The translations under genes and the position numbers were made by a program. A stretch of DNA of 64,000 bases. Origin: an uncultured Polaribacter sp. GTDB taxonomy: Bacteria; Bacteroidota; Bacteroidia; Flavobacteriales; Flavobacteriaceae. The first letter of the stretch is position 1. Each line of letters begins with the position of its first letter. Shown here piece by piece: positions 1 to 8,515 of this stretch. The notes below the pieces were generated by a model. It worked only from the letters and a program-made list of their open reading frames with translations. It was not told the DNA's origin and made no database searches. The DNA lies in NCBI RefSeq assembly GCF_947503875.1, contig NZ_CANNFH010000002.1:310001-374000 (forward strand), read 5' to 3'.

Positions 1-155
1 GCTGCAAATGTTTTTTTCTTGTTATTAATATTTGTTTTATGTTCAGCAAGACGTCTCTTAAGGTTATTAGTTACACCAATATAAAATGTAGAACGATATG
101 CATTAGTGATAATGTACACATAATAACTGTGAAAGCCTTTTTGTGAATTTAGCAT
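1..155 (-). CDS. GIY-YIG endonuclease family protein (partial)
   Basis: The 5' part of a small GIY-YIG nuclease gene that runs off the left edge; about 51 codons are visible. Residues YVYIITN (about 12-18) and FYIGVTNNLKRRLAEHK (about 24-40) match the GIY-YIG core, including the YIG strand and the following basic helix with the conserved Arg. Family members of this stand-alone size (YhbQ/UPF0213-like) are usually 80-100 residues and their role is poorly known; the fold cuts DNA in relatives such as UvrC and homing enzymes. The catalytic Glu near the C-terminus lies outside the window, so activity cannot be judged. A tandem array of hairpin repeats begins about 45 bases upstream of the start. 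Confidence 0.85.
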   Translation of the reverse strand, partial: MLNSQKGFHSYYVYIITNAYRSTFYIGVTNNLKRRLAEHKTNINNKKKTFA

Positions 156-199
156 TTTTTATTTAAAAGTACTAAAATAAAATCAAACCACATTTTTCT

Positions 200-620
200 C
201 CACAAACTTGCCACTTCGAACGTAGAAAGAAGTCGCATAAACGAGCTAACGCAACAGTAAGCATCACAAACTTGAGCAAAGCTAAACGTGAGCAGTGTTA
301 TGAGATTTCTCACTATCGTTCGAAATGACAGGATTCGCCCGCGAAGCAGTAAATACCACAAACTTGTGCCCACAACGTTTGTCACTTCGAACGCAGAGAG
401 AAGTCGCATAAACAAGCTAACCCAAGAGTAAGCAACCCAACAGTAAGCAAAGCTAAACGTGAGCAGTATTATGAGATTTCTCACTATCGTTCGAAATGAC
501 AGGATTCGCGCGCAAAAGAGTAAACATCACAAACTTGTCTCCCCACAAACTTGTCACTTCGAACGTAGAGAGAAGACCCATAAAAAACTAACGCAACAGT
601 AACCAACACAAAGTAACTCC
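200..620. repeat. Tandem array of about 171-bp units containing TCACTTCGAACG/CGTTCGAAATGA hairpins
   Basis: Two full copies (209-330 and 380-501, each 122 bp) and a left-half copy (552 to about 620) repeat with periods of 171 and 172 bp. Each full copy starts with TGTCACTTCGAACG (TGCC in copy 1) and ends with CGTTCGAAATGACA, and the inner AGAGAAGTCGCAT pairs imperfectly with ATGAGATTTCTCACT, so each copy can fold into one long hairpin. Shared spacer words such as ACAAACTTG link the units. No gene is supported between 156 and 724; the open frames there are translations of the repeats. A diverged fifth relative is at 48310-48413. Confidence 0.9.
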
Positions 621-711
621 CACAAAACTTACAATTTAATAAAAATGAAATAGCGCTACCAAAAAACAAACCTTAATAACACTAAAATCCTGTTTTTTAC
701 AGAAAATTCTG

Positions 712-719
712 CATCTTTG
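712..719 (+). promoter_or_regulatory. Candidate -7 box for rsgA
   Basis: CATCTTTG differs from the Bacteroidota -7 consensus TAnnTTTG in the first base only partly (CA for TA). It ends five bases before the rsgA ATG, so transcription would start at or next to the start codon, giving a leaderless or nearly leaderless mRNA. No clear TTG -33 element is visible. Confidence 0.4.
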
Positions 720-724
720 TAATA

Positions 725-1687
725 ATGACAGGAATCGTATACAAATCTACAGGAAGTTGGTACTTTGTGAAATCTACAGATGGTAATTTTCATAAATGTA
801 GAATTAAAGGAAAGTTTAGAATAAAAGGGATTAAAAGTACCAATCCTATTGCTGTTGGCGATAAAGTAGTGTTCGATTTAGAAAAAAAAGGAGACGAAGA
901 AACAGGCGTAATCAAAACCATTTTAGATAGAGAAAATTTTATTGTTAGAAAATCTGTAAACCTATCAAAACAAACCCACATTATTGCTGCCAATGTAGAT
1001 TTGGTTTTTTTATTAATCACTATTAATAATCCGCCAACATTTACCACATTTATAGACCGTTTTTTAGTTTCTACAAGAGCTTATAGAATAGACACTGTTT
1101 TAGTTTTTAATAAAATAGATTCTTATGCGATAGAAGAACGTGCAGAAATTTTATATTTAAAAGATATTTATGAAGCAATAGGCTATACTTGCTTAGAAGT
1201 TTCTGGCACAGAAAATAAAAATATAGACCAAGTAAAAGAATTAATGCTAGGCAAAACTGCCATGTTTGTAGGGCATTCTGGCGTAGGTAAATCTACTTTA
1301 GTAAATGCTATAGAACCTAGTTTAGATTTAAAAACTAAAGAAATTTCAGATCAACACAACCAAGGGAAACATACCACTACTTTTGCAGAAATGTATGATT
1401 TAAGTTTTAATGCAAGAATTATAGATACACCAGGTATTAAAGGTTTTGGTGTGGTAGATATAGATAAATATGAACTAGGCGATTATTTTCCAGAATTTTT
1501 CGCTCTAAAACAAAACTGTAAATTCAACAATTGTTTGCATTTAAAAGAACCAAAATGTGCAGTTAAAGCAGCTTTAGAAGAAGAGAACGTATCTTGGTCT
1601 CGTTACAAAAGTTATTTACAAATTTTAGAAGGCGAACAAGAATCTGAGCATTTTAGAACAGATATTTGGAATGAGGATTCTCAGTAG
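725..1687 (+). CDS. rsgA: Ribosome small subunit-dependent GTPase A
   Basis: RsgA is a circularly permuted GTPase that checks late 30S ribosomal subunit maturation in the cytoplasm. The 320-residue protein has the expected order: an N-terminal OB-fold, then G4 NKID (129-132), G1 GHSGVGKST (183-191) and G3 DTPG (234-237), followed by a zinc knuckle with Cys265, Cys270, His272 and Cys278. Length is normal. It opens a run of translation-quality genes (dtd, TatD-type hydrolase, tcdA) on the same strand, with 102 bases before dtd. The ATG follows a TTTG box by only five bases. The identification is secure. Confidence 0.97.
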   Translation: MTGIVYKSTGSWYFVKSTDGNFHKCRIKGKFRIKGIKSTNPIAVGDKVVFDLEKKGDEETGVIKTILDRENFIVRKSVNLSKQTHIIAANVDLVFLLITINNPPTFTTFIDRFLVSTRAYRIDTVLVFNKIDSYAIEERAEILYLKDIYEAIGYTCLEVSGTENKNIDQVKELMLGKTAMFVGHSGVGKSTLVNAIEPSLDLKTKEISDQHNQGKHTTTFAEMYDLSFNARIIDTPGIKGFGVVDIDKYELGDYFPEFFALKQNCKFNNCLHLKEPKCAVKAALEEENVSWSRYKSYLQILEGEQESEHFRTDIWNEDSQ

Positions 1688-1789
1688 TTTATTAAGGTAG
1701 AAAACCAGATTTGTTAAGTTTACTAAAAACTATAAATACCAAATACTACAAGATTTTTCTTCCCTTTTGGAAGAATAAAAGATGGGATT

Positions 1790-2242
1790 ATGAAAGCAGT
1801 AATTCAAAGAGTGTCTAAAGCAAGTGTAACAATTAGCAGTAAAAAAGTTGCAGCTATAAAAACAGGTTTTTTAATCTTGTTAGGCATTGTTGCAGAAGAT
1901 AGCCAAGAAGATATAGATTATTTAGTTAGAAAAATTACAAACTTGCGCATTTTTAATGATGAAAGTGGGGTAATGAATTATTCACTTTTAGAAGTAAATG
2001 GAGATGTAATTGTGGTAAGTCAGTTTACATTACACGCCTTAACAAAAAAAGGAAATAGACCAAGTTACATAAAAGCAGCAAAACCAGAACTTGCGATTCC
2101 TTTGTATGAGAATTTTGTTTTATCATTAGAAAAAGAACTGAATAAAAAAATACAAACAGGGCAGTTTGGTGCAGATATGCAAGTAGCGTTAGTAAATAAT
2201 GGCCCTGTAACCATTATTATAGATTCTAAAAACAAGGCATAG
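1790..2242 (+). CDS. dtd: D-aminoacyl-tRNA deacylase
   Basis: DTD hydrolyses D-aminoacyl-tRNAs (and mischarged Gly-tRNA), recycling tRNA. The 150-residue protein starts with the family's MKAVIQRVSKASVTI sequence and carries the two signature motifs that form the active site across the dimer: SQFTLHA (77-83) and NNGPVT (136-141). Length is typical. A small hairpin, TTCTTCC with GGAAGAA at 1757-1775, lies 14 bases before the start and lacks a T-run, so it is not an obvious terminator. The next gene starts four bases after the stop, suggesting co-transcription. Confidence 0.96.
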   Translation: MKAVIQRVSKASVTISSKKVAAIKTGFLILLGIVAEDSQEDIDYLVRKITNLRIFNDESGVMNYSLLEVNGDVIVVSQFTLHALTKKGNRPSYIKAAKPELAIPLYENFVLSLEKELNKKIQTGQFGADMQVALVNNGPVTIIIDSKNKA

Positions 2243-2246
2243 TTCT

Positions 2247-2891
2247 ATGGATTTTTTTGATGTACATACACATAAAAAATCGGCAACAGAAAACGTGTTT
2301 TCTATAGAAAATAAGTATCCCAATTCTTCAGATTTTACAAAACCTTTTTCAATAGGTATACATCCGTGGTTTATTAATGAGCTTATAATTGAGGAAGATT
2401 TAAAATTTCTAGAACAAAAATTATCATATAAAAATTGCTTGGCTATTGGTGAGTGTGGTTTAGATAAATTAACGAAAACCGATTTTAATTTACAAAAACG
2501 CACATTTAGAAAACAGATTCAGCTATCAGAAAAATATCAAAAACCGTTAATAATTCATTGTGTAAAAAGTTTTCAAGAAATTATAGCGTTTAAAAAAGAA
2601 TTAAAACCCAAACAAGTTTGGATTGTACACGGTTTTAATAAAAATCTTCAACTTGCCCAAAGTTTACTTAAAAACAATATTATCTTGTCTTTTGGCAAGG
2701 CAATCATCAACAATAAAAAATTAGAAGAAGTTTTTAAAGCAATGCCAATAACGTCTATTTTATTTGAAACAGATAATTGTCAGATTGACATTCAAGAAAT
2801 TTATGGGCAAGCTTCAGCTATAAAAAAGATAACATTGATAAAATTACAAGAGCATATTAAACAAAACTTTAATACAATATTTAGCAAATGA
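2247..2891 (+). CDS. TatD family metal-dependent hydrolase
   Basis: TatD proteins are TIM-barrel, two-metal phosphodiesterases or DNases acting in the cytoplasm. The 214-residue protein has the metal ligands in order: HTH at 7-9, Glu69 in the GECGLDK motif, His104 (IIHC), His128 (VHGF) and Asp176 (ETDN); GIHPW around 38-41 is also typical. It is somewhat shorter than the usual 250-260 residues but keeps all ligands. The exact substrate cannot be read from sequence. Its stop overlaps the tcdA start by four bases, indicating translational coupling. Confidence 0.92.
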   Translation: MDFFDVHTHKKSATENVFSIENKYPNSSDFTKPFSIGIHPWFINELIIEEDLKFLEQKLSYKNCLAIGECGLDKLTKTDFNLQKRTFRKQIQLSEKYQKPLIIHCVKSFQEIIAFKKELKPKQVWIVHGFNKNLQLAQSLLKNNIILSFGKAIINNKKLEEVFKAMPITSILFETDNCQIDIQEIYGQASAIKKITLIKLQEHIKQNFNTIFSK

Positions 2892-3607
2892 GTTGGTTAG
2901 AACGTACTGAATTATTAGTGCAAAAAGAAGGTTTAGAAAAGTTGCAAAACGCAAATATTTTAATTGTTGGTTTAGGTGGTGTTGGTTCTTATGCCGCAGA
3001 ATTTATAGCCAGAGCAGGTGTTGGTAAAATAACAATTGTAGATGGTGATGTTTTTGATGAAACCAATAAAAATAGACAATTGCCTGCATTAGATTCTACT
3101 ATTGGTAAATTAAAAACCGAAGTTTTGGCAGCAAGACTTAAAGAAATAAATAAGGATCTTGAGTTAACGGTTTTAACCGAATTTTTGTCTCCAGAAAGAG
3201 CTTATGAAATTGTTGCAAAAGAGTTTGATTATGTACTAGACTGTATAGATTCTATTACACCAAAGGTGAATTTAATTGTGGCAGCCAGAAGAAAAAAAGT
3301 TAAAATTATTTCTTCTATGGGCGCAGGAGGTAAGTTAGATGCAACAAAAATTAGGGTAAAAGATATTGCTAAAACTAAAAATTGCACCATGGCCAGAGTT
3401 TTAAGAAAGCGCTTAAAAGAAAGAAAAGTAGACAAAGGCGTAAAAGCAGTGTATTCTGAAGAAGTACAAATTCCTGCTAGTGTAAAAGTAACAGATGGTA
3501 CAAATTTTAAGAAATCCTATTATGGTACAATTAGTTATATGCCTGCTGCATTTGGTTTGCAAGCTGCTGCACATGTTGTTAATTTTATCATAAAAACCAA
3601 TAATTAG
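2888..3607 (+). CDS. tcdA: tRNA threonylcarbamoyladenosine dehydratase (E1-like)
   Basis: TcdA uses ATP to cyclise the t6A modification at position 37 of ANN-decoding tRNAs to ct6A. The 239-residue protein is an E1-like Rossmann enzyme: GLGGVGS (28-34), then VDGDVFDETNKNRQ, which binds the adenylate, and the DCID segment near 118. This length is usual for the short Bacteroidota form. Other ThiF/MoeB-type E1 enzymes are alternatives, but gene size, the N-terminal SWLERTELL sequence and the tRNA-related neighbours favour TcdA. It overlaps the upstream TatD gene by four bases. Confidence 0.9.
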   Translation: MSWLERTELLVQKEGLEKLQNANILIVGLGGVGSYAAEFIARAGVGKITIVDGDVFDETNKNRQLPALDSTIGKLKTEVLAARLKEINKDLELTVLTEFLSPERAYEIVAKEFDYVLDCIDSITPKVNLIVAARRKKVKIISSMGAGGKLDATKIRVKDIAKTKNCTMARVLRKRLKERKVDKGVKAVYSEEVQIPASVKVTDGTNFKKSYYGTISYMPAAFGLQAAAHVVNFIIKTNN

Positions 3608-3630
3608 TTTCCAAGGAAAATAAATTACAA

Positions 3631-3638
3631 TATATTTG
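3631..3638 (+). promoter_or_regulatory. Candidate -7 box for the YceI lipoprotein gene
   Basis: TATATTTG is a perfect match to the Bacteroidota -7 consensus TAnnTTTG. It predicts a start near 3643-3645 and a leader of about 30 bases before the ATG at 3675. The -33 region has only a weak TTT at 3608-3610. Confidence 0.5.
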
Positions 3639-3674
3639 CCATGGAAAATAAATTATCAACTAATTAAAACAAAA

Positions 3675-4313
3675 ATGAAAAAATTAATAGTAGTATTAGT
3701 ATTAGTAGGATCTGTATTTGCAGCTTGTAAACAAAAAAAGGAGAGTGTAACCACTAAAGCTGCAGAAAAAGTAGCAGTTAATGTTTCTGAATTAAATAAT
3801 GTAGATACCACTGCATCTGTTTTAACCTGGAAAGGAACAAAACCAACAGGGGCGCATAATGGAAACGTTATGATTAAAGATGGAGATTTGTTAGTTGAGA
3901 ACGGCAAAGTAGTTGGTGGAGAATTTGTTATTGATATGACATCTATAAAAGTTTTAGATATACCAGCAGATAACGAAGGAAACGGAAAATTATTAGGGCA
4001 TTTAACAAGCGCAGATTTTTTTGATGTAGCTAAATACCCAACTTCTAAATTTGTAATAACTAATGTAGAAGATAAAGGAGATAAAATACACGTTACAGGT
4101 AACTTAACCGTTAAAGATGTAACCAAAAGCATTACAATACCTGCAACTGTTAATTCTGATAATGGAGTTACTATATTTAAAAGTGAAGCTTTTATGGTAA
4201 ACAGAGCAGAGTTTAATGTAAAGTACGGTTCTAAATCTTTCTTTGATAATCTTAAAGATAAGTTTATAGATGATAATATGGAATTATCTTTTACCGTAAA
4301 AACTAAAGCCTAA
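3675..4313 (+). CDS. YceI-like family lipoprotein
   Basis: A 212-residue envelope protein. The chosen ATG begins a lipoprotein signal (MKKLIVVLVLVGSVFAAC, acylated Cys at 18); an upstream in-frame ATG at 3636 would bury this signal behind a polar stretch and overlaps the predicted promoter. The mature part has the YceI lipocalin-like beta-barrel pattern: VLTWKGTKPTGAHNG, then GEFVIDMTSI, LLGHLTSADFFDVAKYPT and a C-terminal NRAEFNVKYGS. YceI proteins bind polyisoprenoid or similar amphiphilic ligands; the ligand here is unknown. The CDGSH miniprotein follows 25 bases downstream. Confidence 0.93.
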   Translation: MKKLIVVLVLVGSVFAACKQKKESVTTKAAEKVAVNVSELNNVDTTASVLTWKGTKPTGAHNGNVMIKDGDLLVENGKVVGGEFVIDMTSIKVLDIPADNEGNGKLLGHLTSADFFDVAKYPTSKFVITNVEDKGDKIHVTGNLTVKDVTKSITIPATVNSDNGVTIFKSEAFMVNRAEFNVKYGSKSFFDNLKDKFIDDNMELSFTVKTKA

Positions 4314-4338
4314 TTAAAACTACTAAAAATAAGCAATT

Positions 4339-4428
4339 ATGAAAAATTTAAAAGCCCAAAGACCTTGTGGATGTGGATTAACATCTGATAAAGACGGATA
4401 TTGTGATGGTTCTCACGCCAACAAATAA
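4339..4428 (+). CDS. 29-residue CDGSH-type iron-sulfur miniprotein
   Basis: A 30-codon frame encodes a protein that is almost nothing but a CDGSH iron-sulfur motif: Cys10, Cys12, Thr15, Cys22-Asp-Gly-Ser-His26, ending in ANK. CDGSH domains bind a labile 2Fe-2S cluster through three Cys and one His, as in mitoNEET. An in-frame TAA nine bases upstream fixes the maximum length. The spacing between Thr15 and the second cysteine group is one residue longer than the common pattern, and the usual Pro is absent. It lies between the YceI gene and a strong terminator, so it is probably expressed from the YceI promoter. Family members are normally 60-90 residues. Confidence 0.75.
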   Translation: MKNLKAQRPCGCGLTSDKDGYCDGSHANK

Positions 4429-4450
4429 ATATCTACTAAGATATTAGACT

Positions 4451-4487
4451 AAAAGCTCGAAATTTAAATTTCGAGCTTTTTTATTTT
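4451..4487 (+). terminator. Rho-independent terminator after the YceI-CDGSH pair
   Basis: AAAGCTCGAAATTT and AAATTTCGAGCTTT form a near-continuous perfect stem followed by TTTTTTA. It lies about 23 bases after the CDGSH miniprotein stop, supporting that tiny frame as the last gene of its transcript. Confidence 0.9.
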
Positions 4488-4611
4488 AAATACTTTTCAC
4501 CAAAGATTGATTACTTAAAAAAAATAAGAATATGAGCAGTACATGTTATGTTTTTATTGGAAACGTAAATTAATTTTATTTGCTTTTTTGTATAATTGCA
4601 CAAATAAAATT

Positions 4612-6534
4612 ATGAGAAAGTTAATTTATTCCTTACTTATTACTTCTGTTTTCTTTGTTTTTCAAATGCAAAGTCAAGCTATTGATTATTCAGTTTTTAC
4701 TATTCCTAAGGATTTAAAAGAGAATGCAAACGCAGTTGTTAGAGATAATTCTATAGAAATTATTATAGAAGATCTAGACAAAATGATTGTGCGCAAAAGA
4801 AAGGTAGTTACCGTTTTAAATAAAATAGGTAATGTAGACGCTAAAATTGGAGAGAGTTATGATAATGATACTAAAATTACAGAACTAACTGCATACATTT
4901 ACAATGGTTTTGGTAAAGAAATTAAAAAATATAAAGAACGAGATTTTTCAGATGTTAGTGCAGTAGATGGAGGTACCTTGTACTCAGATGCAAGGGTAAA
5001 ATATGTAGATTACACTCCTATTTCTTATCCGTATACATTAGTTTTTGAGTCTGAATATAAAACGTCTACAACGGGTTTTATTCCTTGGTGGTATCCCGTA
5101 AATGGATATCATATTTCCGTACAAAAAAGTAGTTATACCATACAAAACCCTAATGCAATTCCTTGGCATTTTAAGCGTACAAATTTTAAAAACTTCAATA
5201 TTAAGAGTGCAGAATCAGAAACGGCAATTCAATATATATTAGAAAATCAAAAAGCGTTTGTTTACGAAAGAAATACAATCGCATATAGAGATTTATTACC
5301 AAAAGCATTAATTGCATTAGACAACTTTAAATTAAAAGGCGTTGAAGGTGCTTACACCAATTGGAAAGATTTTGGAAAATGGATGCATGAGAAACTACTT
5401 TTGGGTAGAGATGAGTTGGATGAAGCGACAGTTGCAGCCGTACAAGCTTTGGTTAAAGACGTGCAAGATCCTATAGAAAAAGCGAAAATTGTATATAAGT
5501 TTATGCAAGAAAAAACCAGATACATTAGCGTACAAGTGGGCATTGGTGGTTGGGAGCCTATTGCTGCAAATACAGTTGATGCTGTAGGTTATGGAGATTG
5601 TAAAGGCTTAACAAATTATACAAAAGCACTTTTAGAAGCGGTAGGAGTTACTGCTTATTATACGGTAGTTTATGCAGATGAAAAAAGAGATATAGATAAA
5701 GAATTTTCATCTATACAAGGAAATCATGTAATATTGAATTTACCTAATAAAGACGGAAATGATATTTGGTTAGAGTGTACCAGCCAAACCACGCCATTTG
5801 GCTTTTTAGGCAGTTTTACACATGATAGAAATGTGTTGGTTGTAACACCAGAAGGTGGCATTATTAAAAAAACAACTTCTTATAAAGACGAAACAAATTT
5901 ACAAACCTTAAAAGGTGAAATTCAACTTTTAGATAATGGTGATTTGCAAGCCAATTTAAAAAGAAGTTCTAAAGGTTTGCAATATGATGATAAGTTTTAT
6001 TTAGAGACCATAAGCAAAGAAGAGCTCATAAAAAATTACAAATCTAATGTTTGGGATTACAATAATAACCTAGAGATTGAGTCTGTTGTCTTAAAAAATG
6101 ATAAGGAAAACGTTGTTTTTGAAGAAGATTTAGAGGTTTCCATAAAAAATTACGCCACAATAAACGAAAATGAATTCTTGTTTAGAGTAAATGTTTTTAA
6201 TAGAGATAATTATATACCAAAAAGATATAGAAATAGAAAGTTGCCTTTACAAATTTCTACTGGTTACAAAGATGCAGATTTTTATAAGATTAAATTGCCT
6301 AAAGGATATAACTTAATTGCATTGCCTGATGCAAAAGAACTAAAAACAAAATTTGGTTATTATCAAGTAAAGTTCACAAAATTAGATGAAACCACTTTTA
6401 AATATGAAAAAGCTGTTGTAATTAAAGAAGGTGTATATCCTAAAGAAGATTATAAGGCTTATAGAAGTTTTAGAAGAAGTATTGCCAAACACGAAAATTT
6501 AAGAATTGCCATAACCAAAAATCTAACCAAATAA
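4612..6534 (+). CDS. DUF3857 / transglutaminase-like secreted protein
   Basis: A 640-residue exported protein. The ATG at 4612 starts a clean signal peptide (MRKLIYSLLITSVFFVFQ to the QSQA cleavage site), preferred over the upstream ATG at 4543. Layout: DUF3857 beta-rich domain (about 30-270), transglutaminase-like papain-fold core (about 280-400), DUF3858-type C-terminal domain. The candidate catalytic residues are present: Cys330 in GYGDCKG, His372 in GNHVIL and Glu388 in WLECTS. The family is widespread in Bacteroidota and its substrate is unknown. It overlaps the next paralogue by one base (TAATG), so the two are probably made together. Confidence 0.88.
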   Translation: MRKLIYSLLITSVFFVFQMQSQAIDYSVFTIPKDLKENANAVVRDNSIEIIIEDLDKMIVRKRKVVTVLNKIGNVDAKIGESYDNDTKITELTAYIYNGFGKEIKKYKERDFSDVSAVDGGTLYSDARVKYVDYTPISYPYTLVFESEYKTSTTGFIPWWYPVNGYHISVQKSSYTIQNPNAIPWHFKRTNFKNFNIKSAESETAIQYILENQKAFVYERNTIAYRDLLPKALIALDNFKLKGVEGAYTNWKDFGKWMHEKLLLGRDELDEATVAAVQALVKDVQDPIEKAKIVYKFMQEKTRYISVQVGIGGWEPIAANTVDAVGYGDCKGLTNYTKALLEAVGVTAYYTVVYADEKRDIDKEFSSIQGNHVILNLPNKDGNDIWLECTSQTTPFGFLGSFTHDRNVLVVTPEGGIIKKTTSYKDETNLQTLKGEIQLLDNGDLQANLKRSSKGLQYDDKFYLETISKEELIKNYKSNVWDYNNNLEIESVVLKNDKENVVFEEDLEVSIKNYATINENEFLFRVNVFNRDNYIPKRYRNRKLPLQISTGYKDADFYKIKLPKGYNLIALPDAKELKTKFGYYQVKFTKLDETTFKYEKAVVIKEGVYPKEDYKAYRSFRRSIAKHENLRIAITKNLTK

Positions 6535-8498
6535 TGAAAAATTTTATAACACTCGTTTTATTGTTAAGTGCTTTTAATTTAGTTGCACAAAATTATAAGT
6601 TTGGTAAAGTATCTAAAGAAGAGTTGCAAGAAAAATTTAACCCTGCAGACTCTACTGCAAGTGCTACCTATCTATTTAAAAAAAGAAATACGGAATACAA
6701 ATTAAACTCAGATGGCTGGCAAATAATGACTACATGTCACGAGCGCATAAAAATTTATAATAAAGAGGCATTTAATTATGCTACAAAAATAATTTCTGTA
6801 TACGATCCTGAGGCTAGCGTGTCAAGTTCAGATCAAGTTAATGGTATTAAAGGGTATACGTTTAACCTAGAAAATGGTAAGGTGGTTAAAGAAAAATTAT
6901 CAAGTAAAAATATTTTTAAAGTAAGAAAAAATAAATACAGATTAGATCGTAAAGTAACAATGCCTTCAATTAAAGTAGGTTCTATAATCGAGTTAAAATA
7001 TACAATAGTTTCGCCAAGAACATCAAGTGTAGACGATGTAAAGTTTCAATATGCAATTCCTGTTAAAAAATTTGATGCGCGTGTAGAAATACCAGAGTTT
7101 TTTATTTACAAAAAGAAAAATACAGGGTACTTTATGGTGCCTATGAAAATTGATGGAAGAACGCGTGTTTTAAGCGAAAATGAAACGTACAATACAGAGA
7201 TTTTAAATTTTGAAGGAGAAAACATACCTGCATTAAAAGATGATGAACCTTATGTAGGAAGTATTAGAGCTTATAGAGGAGGAATGTCTTTTGAGCTGAC
7301 TCAAGTAAATTTTTTAAGATTTGGAGGAGACATAAAAAACTTTTCGAATTCTTGGTCTGCTGTAGGTAGACAAATTAATGAATTTTCTAGTTTTGGTGGA
7401 GAGTTAAAAAGGCAAAATTATTATAAAGAAGATTTAAATAAATTACTGGTAAATGCAAAAACAGATTCAGAGAAATTATATCTTATTTTTAATTTTGTAA
7501 AAAGTAAAGTAAAATGGAATGGTTTTTACGGTTTTTCTGCGGAAAAAGGAGTTAGAAAGGCGTATAAAGAACAATCTGGTAATGTTGGAGATATTAATTT
7601 AATGCTTACTTCTATGCTAAATTATGCAGGTTTAAATGCTAGTCCTGTTTTAGTAAGTTCCAAAGGAAATGGTGTGCCTTTATTCCCTACAATAGATGGT
7701 TTTGATTATGTAATTACTGCAGTAGATTTTCCAAATAATTCTTATGTTTTATTAGATGCTACAGAAATGTATAGCACACCAACTACGTTGCCAAGGAGAG
7801 TTCTAAATTGGAATGGTAGAAAAATAGCCAAAAACGGGGCTTCTTCTTGGGTTAGCTTAAAATCTAGAAAACCGGCTATTGAAGAGAATATTGTGATGGT
7901 TAAAATAAAGGATGATTTAATGGTAGAAGGCATGTATAGAACTAAATTTATGAATTTAACTGCATTAACGTTTAGAAAAAATACAAATCATCTTAAAGAA
8001 GAAGGTATAATTAAAGCTTTAGAGGAAAATAATAATATAGAAATAGACAATTTTAATATTATAAACAAAAACAAATTGTCTAAACCTATAACTAGAAACG
8101 TAAAGTTTTTAAGTGAAGATTTAGTGGAAGATATTAATGGAAAGTTATATATAGAGCCATTATTGTTTTTATCGCATCACGAAAATCCATTTAAATTAGA
8201 AGAAAGAAAATTTCCTGTAGATTTTACAACACCATGGAAAGATAAACATATGGTAACTATTGAAATTCCAGAAGGATATAAAGTAGCGTCTATACCAGAA
8301 AGTATGGCTATTGGTTTACCAGACGATTTGGGTGTTTTTAAGTTTGTAATAAAACAAGAAGGAAATAAAATTAAAACTACTTGCATGGTAGAAATGAACC
8401 AACCACAGGTAAATGTACAATATTATGCAGCACTAAAAGATTTTTATGGGCAACGAATTCAAAAAGAATCAGAGAAAATAGTTTTGGTTAAAATTTAA
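6534..8498 (+). CDS. DUF3857 protein with degenerate transglutaminase-like core
   Basis: A 654-residue paralogue of the upstream gene, with signal peptide MKNFITLVLLLSAFNLVAQ. It keeps the DUF3857, transglutaminase-like and C-terminal layout, but the active site is changed. The position equivalent to the catalytic Cys is Ile354 (GNVGDIN instead of GYGDCK), and the His is replaced by Tyr in FDYVITAV; only the acidic residue (LLDATE) remains. It is therefore probably a non-catalytic binding or partner protein, an inference from residue loss. Its start codon overlaps the stop of the intact paralogue, and a hairpin terminator follows it. Confidence 0.87.
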   Translation: MKNFITLVLLLSAFNLVAQNYKFGKVSKEELQEKFNPADSTASATYLFKKRNTEYKLNSDGWQIMTTCHERIKIYNKEAFNYATKIISVYDPEASVSSSDQVNGIKGYTFNLENGKVVKEKLSSKNIFKVRKNKYRLDRKVTMPSIKVGSIIELKYTIVSPRTSSVDDVKFQYAIPVKKFDARVEIPEFFIYKKKNTGYFMVPMKIDGRTRVLSENETYNTEILNFEGENIPALKDDEPYVGSIRAYRGGMSFELTQVNFLRFGGDIKNFSNSWSAVGRQINEFSSFGGELKRQNYYKEDLNKLLVNAKTDSEKLYLIFNFVKSKVKWNGFYGFSAEKGVRKAYKEQSGNVGDINLMLTSMLNYAGLNASPVLVSSKGNGVPLFPTIDGFDYVITAVDFPNNSYVLLDATEMYSTPTTLPRRVLNWNGRKIAKNGASSWVSLKSRKPAIEENIVMVKIKDDLMVEGMYRTKFMNLTALTFRKNTNHLKEEGIIKALEENNNIEIDNFNIINKNKLSKPITRNVKFLSEDLVEDINGKLYIEPLLFLSHHENPFKLEERKFPVDFTTPWKDKHMVTIEIPEGYKVASIPESMAIGLPDDLGVFKFVIKQEGNKIKTTCMVEMNQPQVNVQYYAALKDFYGQRIQKESEKIVLVKI

Positions 8499-8515
8499 AA
8501 CCAGATTTTAAAATG

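Noticed and set aside
149..669. Two open frames on the minus strand (111 and 61 residues)
   Set aside because: They are translations of the tandem hairpin repeats; the protein repeats itself with the DNA period and has no domain.
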